Source: Sipunculus nudus
Lineage: Eukaryota > Annelida > Sipuncula > Golfingiida > Sipunculidae
Length of the DNA: 64,000 nucleotides
Assembly (NCBI GenBank): GCA_026874595.1
Contig: CM049316.1
Coordinates: forward strand, 68,226,676-68,290,675
Direction: 5' to 3'
The translations under genes were made by a program, and so were the position numbers. Below the pieces are notes generated by a model that saw only the letters and a program-made list of their open reading frames with translations, ran no database searches and was not told the origin of the DNA. Shown piece by piece: positions 11,801 through 23,800 of this stretch (its first letter is position 1; each line of letters starts with the position of its first letter).

Positions 11801-14800
11801 TGAGAAATAAGCAGGAACACATACTGTGTAGAAGAAAATTTTTAAAGAGTTTTTTACTTGACTAATTTTTTTTTTTTAATTTGGTGATGCTAGCTAAAAA
11901 TTTGGTGATTAAAAATTTGGTGATGCTAGCTTCTGCCATTTTTGAGATACTATGGGTTACATACAGATGCAGGATGACTCCACACCATCACAATAGCTCA
12001 CAGGTTTGTTAACAAACAGAATGACAGACATGCATTATTATATCAATACCAGTGGTAGACCCAAATCATTGAAATCTGAATACATGCTGAATTCAGAGCT
12101 ATAATATCTTATTTAAATTTAGTGTAATTTGTGCAGGTAAAACAAGATGGTAATCAGTTATGTTCTGATGGTTTCAAGAAAACTACATTCTTATATAAAT
12201 GTTTATGGTGATATCAGCTTTGACCTACTTGATTTCATCTCCTGACTTGCACGTGAAATGTGTACACTGGAATGCTGCAGGCAAGAATGTGCTAATGGTG
12301 GCCACAATAACCTAAAACAGGAAGAAATCTCAATATAATGACATACAATATCTCTTCTAATCAGAAAGGATTGTATACAGATCACACAGTGGTTATACAG
12401 TGCAGCTGTTACAGATCTCCTTCATGTTATCCCCTGTTTTGTATAGTAGGTATCTTTGGGTTACACCACCAGGGCTGGCACAAAGCAAAGAATTGCAATA
12501 AGACCAATGATAGCACAGTATCGCATTGTGCATCCAACTCCAAGTTTAAAATCTGCAACACTCTGCTCTCTTTGGTCTGATTCTGGGCCGTGTGGCAGCC
12601 CTGGTGTTGAGGCAATGAAAAACTAAAACTGAGAAACTGCAAACAAAGCAGCATTTAAAATGAGATCTGAAATGACTGCAGTGTATAACCACTGCATGGA
12701 AAAAGTTAAAAGATTTATATGATTCATGATCACTGACAACTTGTTATTACACTTTGCCTGGATTGAACCACAGCAGCATGATCTGATGCAAAACACTGTA
12801 GTAGTTGAACATTTTCAGTAATAGGTACATGAATTAATACAGGGTCTAAATGTAGCAAACTCTAGTTCCCAAGAAAATTACACATTTAACACTCTCACAA
12901 ATTAAAGCAATTCTTAAGGATGTTTAAAAAGGACACAATTATATTAACAATTATTATCAATTTAAATGATTATATAAGGCAATGTAAAAAATATGGAGCA
13001 AACCTGCTCAAGATGAGATATAATACATTTTTGTCCAACTCTCAATACAACTGCAGCTGTCAAATTAAAAATCTATCAGCATCAGTTAATAGGTTTGATT
13101 ATCTGGAGTGACCTACGTATGTTTTCTTTGACCCAGGTTTAGTGATCAATTATCCATTATTTATAATCAAGACTACACTTGGACAGATGCACATGTATCT
13201 CTCCCAAATTTTCAATAAAATAAGAATATTTTCCAATGGCAAAGAGACTATACATTTTAAAATAACCAAACCTTACAGTAATACAGCCATTGTTAAGTGA
13301 TGTTATTCACTGCAATGTCTTGGTGCAGCCAGTAAATGTCTACACAAAACTAACCATAAACACAGATACATGGGAAAGTCTAGCGCAGGTTCAAACAGTG
13401 TGGTGTACAGCTGCACGCAAAGGTGCAGAAGATCCTGTGATAGCATGACTGGTGGAGTCCTGGAGGAAACAGGAGGTCCATAAGGCAAGGATGGCAACTA
13501 CCTCAACAGCAACCACCGATCACATATCAAACATGTGGGAGCTTCTTCCATGCTCAGATTGGCCTCACAAGTTATCTCCGGACACACAAAGGTTGGTCAG
13601 CTACAAAACCTCTAATTATGGTCATCTTGCATAGCAACAGATGAACATCGTCATCATCATCACATGATTCAACTCCACCAAATTTGCCTAGAAATATCAT
13701 GATAACAATCATCAATAAACCTCTTCCTTTTGCTTATGAGGTTATGAAGATGATATTTATTTTTTTACACTGATGCTTGTCTGACCCTTTCATATTCATA
13801 TAACTTTGATCTGGGCCATCTCAAATCTCTTGTCAGGCCTATCAGTGATCCTATTTGCTCAACTTACCACATAGATAAGTTCATATATATCAATACACTG
13901 TGCTTTCAGTTACTGGTTGAAGTGTAGGAATAATAACTAGTTCCCTAAGTACTGTGGTTGGTTTTACATTTGCAGATCCAGAGGCGGGGTCCAAGGGTTC
14001 CAGACCCCTCCTGTTGAGCTGCAAGAACTTTTTTCAGGGTGTTTAGGTTTACTTATTAATCTATCTGGGATAGACCCTCCCCTTTCCAAAATCCTGAATC
14101 TGACCCTGCTTTATATACCCAGATGCTCGAATACTGCGAGTTTCTTCATTTTGAACATTTTGCAATGGCCTCATTTTCATGATGCACCAGAAAATCAGAT
14201 ATATCCCCTATGATTACTGCATGTTTTACATGGGCTCTTCTGATACAATGCACAGATTAATTTCTGATTAATGAGCAAGTTACTGTGAACAACTCAGCCA
14301 TCAGCAGAGATGTGATGACTAATCTGTTTGTACAGATACATCACAGGCCTCAAAATTAATGGTAAACCACTTGCCTTGGGCAAATAAAAGTTCCAGAAAA
14401 TGGTGGTAGGGCAAGTAGGTGCTACATATCTACACAAAGGCCTGGATCTAGACTAATCTTAAGTTAGCCACTTTCTTTTTTCTGAAGTGAAATCATATTT
14501 TAATAACTCTAGCATAAATTACCTGCATGTTTCAATCTGTGCAATTGCTTAAGGAAAATAAATATTATTAACAAACAGACAATTGAATATGTATATTTTT
14601 GCAGAATAATCATGTGGATCCTATTTTATTGTGTTGTGGCCACAAAAGATTTTTGTTGGACAAGTAAAAAGTTATGTATCGCAAGTCAAAGCAAGCTGTC
14701 ACTTGCCCTACTTCGCAAATACTTTCAAAAGTTAATGTTGAGCCATGTATCATTTCCTTTTGTTGATCTTAGCTGATGGGGCATATTATTCCCAAGGGAT

Positions 14801-17800
14801 TCATATGCCTAAATTTTATATCCCAATCACAAATATCACGAAATAAAAACCCTCACAAACTAAAAGGCAAACACAGTATATACTGACCAGTAAAAACTGA
14901 ATATTCCTGAAAACAAAAAGTTACAAATCTGTCCCCAGCTTACCATGATAATTACAGGCTCAGCCATTCGTACTGTTTTCTGTTTCCATGGTGTCTGAAG
15001 TAGACTGAGTAAACGTGCTCGGAAACGTGCTATTTTTAGATTAAGGAAGTTGAATAGTGCTCCCAGCAGGCCTCCCAAAATGCCTAGCATAGCAGCTGGA
15101 ATGAATGCGAGGATATGTAAGTCAACTCCATGGTCCACCTGGTGGGTAAAAAAACATAAATCCATGATAGCTATCCCAATATAGGGAATATCTGCTATTT
15201 TACATGAAAAGTACCAATAAGATTCAAATAAAGTATTGATATATCATATATTCACATATTAAGAATAAAACAGAATGCATCCTTTTCAGGATTCTTTTTG
15301 GCTTTTACTTTTGCATAGACTTCAGCACAGGTAATTTACTCTCTTATACAGGCATCCAATGGTGTCATTTCTTTCTTTCATGTAAAATAATTTCCCAGAA
15401 GCAGATATAAGGGATGGTCCAGGGGGTCCGCCCCCCCCCCCCTTTTCTGTTGCTGAAACCTTTTTATGAAGGTTTTCAGACCAAATATTTTGGCCTGGAC
15501 CCCTACTTTTCCAAATCCGGGGACCTTTCTTTTAGGTCTTTTACAAGTCCTCCTGGGTTGGCACCGTCCACCCCCCCTTTTTTCCTTAATCTCTGATCCA
15601 CCCCGGTTTTCTATGGCAGTTATAAATTACAGAAGGAAACCACAGTATAGAAGCAGCTATGGTCTCAGATTATGGCACTTGTTTTCTATCATTAAGAACT
15701 TTCTGTGATTGTCTGTGACTGCTTGTGACATCACCATACACATTGATGTGAATGCATCTACTATGAAATTTATAATGATATACAGTGCAACCGATATATC
15801 CTATATGTATCATTCTCTATCTCCATCTAGAGAAACGGACAACTTTGAATGATAGACAGACAACTCAGTACAGGAAAGATCCTGCTGATAAATTCATGAC
15901 TTCTCATATGATTTGATAAAATAGCTCTGTGTAAAAGATGCTGTCACATAATGTGATTTTCTAAGAATATCTATGACATACCCAGTAGTCAGAAATTGTA
16001 GGATTTTGCTTATTAATCAATGCCATTAAGTTGGTTATTTTCATTTTTAAACATTATCAACTTACCTGAAACAGAATGTACCTTTCTGCCTTAAAAACAC
16101 CAAAATTCCCCTGATACTGGAAGGCCTCAAAGGCTGAGTTAAAGAGATCAGTGGTGAACGTGGAGACCATGGCACAGAAGAAGATCTGCCACGCAAGCTT
16201 CAGGTTCCAGAATGATGAGACCTCCTCCATTGAAAAGAGGAGACCCCCCACAGGGGCGCCGAATGCTGATGCTACACCAGCAGCTGCACCAGCACTGATG
16301 AAGTTTCGCCTGAAAATATTTTAACATGGTTTTAATAAATCAAGGCTTGATATTTACACACATTTATTGACCAAGATCAGTCCGACTTTTTTTAAATATT
16401 TTTGTTGGTGGAGGTAACCATCTCATTTTATATCCTGGTGTAAACCAGGCCTGGTAACGACTGCACCTGCAGGCCCTAGATGTATAATCATCCCACACTG
16501 CACTAGGGCTTCTCAATTCACCAGCTGCACAGGTTAAAATGTATAAATAAATAAGATGGACAAGAATTTTTTCACAGCAAATTACATATACATGGGTGTT
16601 TTTGTGGTAAGGACATCACAAGACATCACAGATTAAGCAATATTTTTAAGCATACCAATGTGAAATGTAAACAGAAAGTGTTTCCTTGAAATGTAACAAA
16701 TTTTGATTTTATAGTTTGACAGTTGAGACAAGTAATCCTTGCTGTCCCACACTGCTTCACTGAAGAGGTTTACTTTGAGCAGAAATGACCTCTGGCAGAA
16801 GGTGATTAAGATGAGGCCAGACAAGAATGATAATCCCATTATCCACCAGATGTCACCACTTTACCATTAGTGTTAGTAGAAGACACTGCATGGTGACAGT
16901 GCATGAAGCTGGTTACAGAATGAAAGATAATACAAGTTAACCATTACTGACCACAGAAAAATGGAATAAAATTGTTATTATACTTTCTCAACATAATATA
17001 TATAGTTCTTTTCAATGTGGATAATAATTACTTGTACTGAAATACAGTCCTAAAAAATTTGTAGACAGCGGAATTTAACCAGACAATAAAATATGCAATC
17101 TAACCAACCCACTGACTGACCATTTTTTCTAGTCCCAACAAATCATTTTGAGAATTATCTAACAAATTAAAAAACTACCAAAACTACTTTCACTTGATCC
17201 AAAGTTGTCAAGATCAACAGGTGTAAGAGAAATTGTTATATTAAATTGTTTACAGGAATTTATTGTACCGGCAACACATGTTATCACCCAGATACAGATC
17301 CCCTGAAATTTGTGATACCATATCAATGGCCACGGGAGATATACTGTAGCTTGTATACATATTAAAAGAGGCTCCATTGAGTGCAAGCACTTGTGACACA
17401 AAAATAACCTAGTGTCCTGTACTCAGGAAACATGAAAGAATGATGGAGACATCATATCTACCTGTACTAATTGTATAAAAGTTTTAAACCTGTTGAATAA
17501 GCGTGGTCTAAAATGCCTGTTTTGTCCTACACAGCTTGTTGTTGTTTTCCAAAGCACATACTTACCCAGTTTAAAAATGATAAAATAGGTGTTCAAAATG
17601 GCGAAGTTTATGGTAAACGCTGATAATACTCCCTTACACCTGGTGCTGGTTTGAGCATACAAGTTGCAAAGTCACAACAAATATGTCAGACACATGGTTT
17701 TCTAGCGGAGTTAAAAAAAATAAGACACCTTTGATAGGCATGTCTAATTCTCACTACAAGATGAGAATGATATTTTAATACAGGCTTATGTCAGCCCACA

Positions 17801-20800
17801 AAACAATTCCAAAGACTCACAGTCCCAAATGAAATCAACAAGCATTACCTGGTGTATGATATCAGCAAGCTCTATGATGAACAGCTGGAGAATGAAACTG
17901 ACATCAAAAAAATATCTTGAATGTGTGAATGTGCCCACATGTGTGTTCTTTTGAAGCTTTTTACTCGAGTACTTTATTACTCCTTTCACTTTGAGCAAAA
18001 TGGATAAAATGATTTGCATTCAAAACAGTTTAAAAACCACCTCCTGAGCTTGATCAAAAACGCTGCGGCCAAAACAGTTTGAAAACACTTTGGATTCCTG
18101 CATGAATGCTCTAATGTGCATTCAAAATGTTTTGAAACCTGTTTGCATTTGCCATGTGAAAGGGGAAATAGAGAGACTGTACAAGGTTGGTTGCGTTGGT
18201 TGTGTCCAATTAATTAATATATTATGACTGGCTTAAATGTTGGGTGTTGCCTTGGCCTTTGGCCAGCCATATCATTCCTTGGCACTTCAGGGTTCCAGCC
18301 AATATTGCCACACTGATATTGCAAATGTGAAGGCAAATATGGAACAGGTCAGTTAATAAGATATAAATATTCACTGCAGCTTAGCTTTTGTAGAAAATAT
18401 GAAACACATACATACCTATCTTCAGAATTTCTGAACCTCTCGAAGAATGGCAGTCTGAACCTGAGAGTATCACTTTTAAACTGACTCAACCCAGCTCCTA
18501 CCAGACTCCTGTAGAAACAATGTAACAGTAAAGGGGGACTGCAGTCATGAGATCTGTTGCAGTGACATTATTTCCTATTTAATTTAATTCATTGATTTGC
18601 CAAAAATCCTTATATATACTTCTGAAGAAAAAATACAGATTTATAAGACCACTCAGTGACCTGCTTATAATTGCTCTACCAGAGTATATTTATTGCAGCA
18701 TCCGGACATTTATTGTCTAGTGCAACAACTTTCAATAGCCAATGAAACTGGCAGCGGTTTAGACAGAACAAAATATGCAATGGCATTCCCTTGCAAATGG
18801 AAGCAAAAATTATCCTTTATTCATATTCTAATAAAAATTATAGTATGATTTTCAGTGTTGGTATCCCCCTTCTATGTAAAACTTGTGAGACTTGTATCCC
18901 TAGGAAATGCTTTTGAAGGCAAGTCCATAAAATCTTAATTATTCTGAAATATTCGGAATCTGCAGTATTTACCCCAGATGAATCATAGGTCCTTCTGGTC
19001 CGACGGGCATCCCGCTTCCCACCGCAGCACAACATGACAGGAACTTGACGACCATCGTCTTGATGTTAAAGATGTGCCTGACCACGGTGCCATTCAGAAA
19101 ACCTATCAGCTCAGGTATCCCTGACCCTCCTGCACTGGGCCGCAAAAACTGTAAAAAGTATCGTAAAATGTCATTATATTCATATCTACAAAGAGCATAT
19201 AAGAGAGAGAGAGAAAAAGAGGGAGAGAGAGAGGGAGAGGGAGAGAGAAAGAGAGAGAGAGAAAAAATAAAAGAAATATTTTATTTGACATGAAAGTAAT
19301 GCATTCATGAATATATTTAACATATATTTTATGTCATGAGACTGAATTTTAAGTTTTAATTTCAATCACACAACAGCCATCTGTGATACATGGAGACATT
19401 ATACAATAATATGGAGGTTCAGAGTTCTATGTTTCATAATCTTTGAGATTATATGACTTATTGAGGAAATTGAGAAGCTTAATTGTTTTGTGTTTCAAAT
19501 AAAACCTTAAAGACTGTGTGAAAATTTTATGATAATAATTTGGTCAGTCTGGGTTGGGTCATCCGCTTTCTAGCAACATTACGCATTTGTACTGCACACT
19601 CATACTTACTGCATATGAATATATGGATTCTAGCTTTACAAAGGGGATCAGTTACCAAACATTCTACTGCCAGAGAAGACATGTATTAAAAATTGCCTCT
19701 AGGGTATTTCAACTTACCACAATAAGGGCAGCACTCGCTCCCACAAAAATGATACCATGACCAAGTAACCAGCCCCAAGCAACCAACAAACCATGATTCT
19801 GTAATTAAGGAAAATTTGACAAATTTAAAGAAGCTCATTTGAAGCACCGAAGAACAACATATGTATTAATATGTCTGAGTTATCTGAATGAAACAGCTGC
19901 AAACTTTACTGTAACAACTACCAATAAACCTTTTACCAGTATACATAAAATATAATTAATATAATATTATATAATATTAAAGGTACTGGTACTATTTCAT
20001 TTTCAATAAGAGTTATGAATCACTTGTTAAATCACGCTGAATGACTACAGAATAAAAACAAACAATGATCACTTCTTAATTGACTATTTCATGAACCTGC
20101 TAAATTCATTACTTTTTTGACATTTGAAAGACAATGCAATTGCCTTTCTGACAGCACTGAAACTTTCTTTAAAAAAAAATGTTTTCATTGGAGGTAACTG
20201 CCTCCTTTTTTTAACACAGCTTAACTAAGCATATGTTCTTCTGCAGAATTCTATTCTGTTTTGAAATACATGACAGGGTACACGCTTCCTCCCATGTTAT
20301 ATCCTGGTGTTATCCTGGCCCAGTGAATATTGCACCTACAGGCCCTGGGTACATAATCATTCCTGTGGCTGGGTCATACCTCTGAGGAATCCCCAACAGC
20401 TACACTAAGCCTTTCCCTTAAACCTGCGAAGTGCTCACCCTGGATTGGGATCGACTGTGAAAAATCTCTCTGCATCAGCTAAGATTCAAACTTTTTTTTT
20501 AAAGATTTTTTTGGTGGAGACAACCGCCTCCATTTTTTTAATGCTTGCTTAACAAAGTATGTACATCTGCAGAATTCCATTCCGGTTTCGGACTACGTGA
20601 CAGGGGCTTACACACAATTTTCTGGCATCAACCAGGCTCGGTGAATCACTCCTGCGGGTCCTGGGTGTATCTCATCCCTATTGCTGGGTCACAACACTGA
20701 GGAACCCCAGAAAGGCGCACTCGTTTGTATGTGAAACACAATTGTTGGGTACAGTCTCCCCTTTAAGCCTGCAGTTCGCTCACCCTGGGTGGGGGCCGAC

Positions 20801-23800
20801 CGTGAAAAATCTCACCAGCTCGGCTGAGATTCGAACTAACGATCTCCCAGCTTTGAGCCCTGCGCTCTACCCCTGAGCCACAGAAGCCAGTTAAGATTCA
20901 AACTTGTGATCTCCCAGCTTTGAGGCATGTGCTCTTCCCCTGAGCCACACAAGCCGGTTTCATACTTTTATAATTTGATTACCTTAATCATATATACATA
21001 CGACGAAGACCATAATCAGCAATCATGATAAGACTTGATAAATCATGCGGTCAGATAATATTTAATTTCAAACTCTATGGCATGAAGTGCAAAAAATATC
21101 AATTTGTCTTGCACAAAGTCATTCACCACATGATAAGTGCAATGAGTGGTCTCAGTTTTTTTATGTATATTATAAATCTTACATAAAACTACCCTGAGGG
21201 TACATGCAAACAAAACTGATAAAATTTTAAACCTATAATCCTTGTCATAGGAGGGGCCTGGACAGCTGAGCGGTAAAACGCCCTGCCTTCTCCTTTGGGG
21301 ACCTGGGTTTGATCCAGGGTGCTGCCATGAGAATGGGTTGTAGTGGGCTGTCCAAGGTCGGTGGTTCTCTCTGGGTTCTCTGGCTTCCTCCAACAATCTC
21401 ACTACAATCTTCAACTCTATCAGTGTCTTCTACTTTCACCTTAAATATCTAAATGTAAAACTGACTCAGTCTGTCAAACTTTGTAGTTGCTCAAGGAGCC
21501 AGTGTGGGTCAGATTTTCTGGGGACCTGTGACTGGCTCGAGCACCGACTTCACTTTCAGTCAGTCAGTCATCCTTTTCATAGGAGCACCCTTTTCATACC
21601 ATATCATTTCAGTCACAAGAGGTGACATACATCAATCAGTGATTTTTTTTTATACATACACACACCTGTATGTACTCCTGAGCTTTGTCCCATCGTAAAT
21701 TTGCGATGACATCAATGACCTGGTGAACAAAGAACCCAATTAATCCAACAGCTACTCCAATAAACCCCATCATGACCCAACGGTCCCAGTCCAGTCTGAA
21801 AAATATATGACAATTAGAAAATTTTTTGAGTGAAACGTGAATTGCTGTAAACTTATCCTCTCAAATATGCTACACTGATCGTCAAGACAAATCTTGCAAA
21901 AAATGCATGTGGTGCCACCTGTGCAGGATTATTCTGAAATGCATGATGACTAGACGAACAGTTGCTTTAGAAAGCTCATACCTAGGATGCAGGTAGAGAT
22001 GATTTTTTTCCAGTGATGTGGGTTGCAGGCTGATTATACAAGATACAGGGATAAAGATGCTGGTTAACAATACACTATTTTTATTTAGTTTAATACTTTT
22101 TCTGTATTTTCACTCTTTGATTTTTTGATACTACACTGCTTTAAAGTCTCCCTGTTTGTACTGAATTACTGATATAATAGTTTATTGTTAATCTTGTTAA
22201 ATGAATATTAACATATGCAATAATAAGTGTATTCTCTCATGTTATTACCATTATGTCTCAACACAAATGATTCCCAGCAAAACCATCCAGGCGCAAAGAC
22301 TTATTAACTCCAATTTACCTGTTTTGCATGATTATATGGTTCCTTGTGTGTGAACACAGTCCAAGTAAGTCCATATGAGAAGTAAAATGAAAGAATAAAG
22401 GCATAAAATAAAACAACTGGAAGCTTGAAAAGTCTCAATTTATTAAGGTCCACATGATGGCGACAAGGTTGCATGTGCTTTATATTTATGTTTTATGCCA
22501 CAGATACTGAAGTTTTTTGCATAATTTGACAAAGCTCTGTCAAAAAGAACATGTGTAGTCTGTACAAATACCCATGTTTGCATGTTTTCTGGGATATTTT
22601 TTATACAAAGGAGACAGTATAAAAAGTTCTAAGCTATAGGTTGCATGAGCCATTCCTCCGACTACAGAGTAAATAATAATGTCTTACCTGGCACATAATT
22701 CGTATGAGACAAATAATCCAAAATATTGCAAGAAAGTTCATGACTGCGATATATTAAACAATGGAGGACAGCGATTCCATGCATCATTGTCCTTTATTAT
22801 GTTGTAAGCAGCTCATTATAATAATTAGGTTAAAAGGGCAGATCTTTTGGGTTGTGTTGGATAGGTCAATTGACATATCACAAGTCTGGTAAGACCAGTG
22901 ATGTAGTTGAGTCCACACCACCCAAGTCCAAGTCCAGGATCCTCAAGTCCAAGTCTGCATGTCCCTGAAGTTTGAGTTCAAGTCCTCCCTCTTTGAGTCT
23001 GAGTCATTTGAAACCTGAGTCTGAGTCCAAGTCATATTCCAATACAAATTTCCATTAAATAGCAATTTAAAATGGATATTTTATATCATCTTGTACATTT
23101 TTTAAGTTATCTAGTTAGCTCACAAATGGGTTTACAATAATGGTTAATTACATTTAAAGCTTCTGATGCTGAACAAAGCTTGGTATATTTAATGGTGTTC
23201 TTATTTTGTAATATTGTGTTAGCAGTTTGCACATTCATATACATTTAAATGTAACAGTTTTTATTTCTATTGAACTTGCAAAGGGCTCGGCCTTATTTTC
23301 TGAGTCCTTACCTCAAATTCTGAGTTAAAGTCTGAGTCCAGGACCCTCAAGTCCAAGTCAGAGTCCCTAAAAAAGTGGACTCGCAGTCAGGACTCGAGAC
23401 CAAGTCAGGAATTATTAATTATGTTCTATATCACTGGGTTTAAACTGATCTAACTATCCAAGATGAGGCCCTGACATTTCACCCTCATCGATGTACACAC
23501 AAAATTTCAAAGAAATTGGTCTTTTAGTTTATGAGTTATATTACTCAGATTATTTCAAGTGGCAGTGACAGTGAATTAAATAGGTTTTGGTGGTTATTGG
23601 GTCTGTCACAGGCAACTGTGACAGGCTTCAGTGTTCAGGAAATTTCAATGTTTCCCTTGCGACCCTGCTGTTTTGTGACCTCTAACCTCATATATGCAAG
23701 GACTTGGTCGAGATTTAATTCAGGTGAGAAAAACTATTGGTATATGTTTACAATGAGTTTTGTGAAAATTCATCAGATTTTGTCTAGGCAATAGCCCACC

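Noticed and set aside
13303-13497. Minus-strand frame between CLC exons at 14944 and 12311
   Set aside because: The flanking exons join directly in phase 0 with correct family order, so no exon is needed, and the peptide is not CLC-like.
20826-20957. Two tRNA genes on the minus strand
   Set aside because: A- and B-boxes are present, but they head SINE bodies with target duplications and no full cloverleaf; they are SINE promoters.
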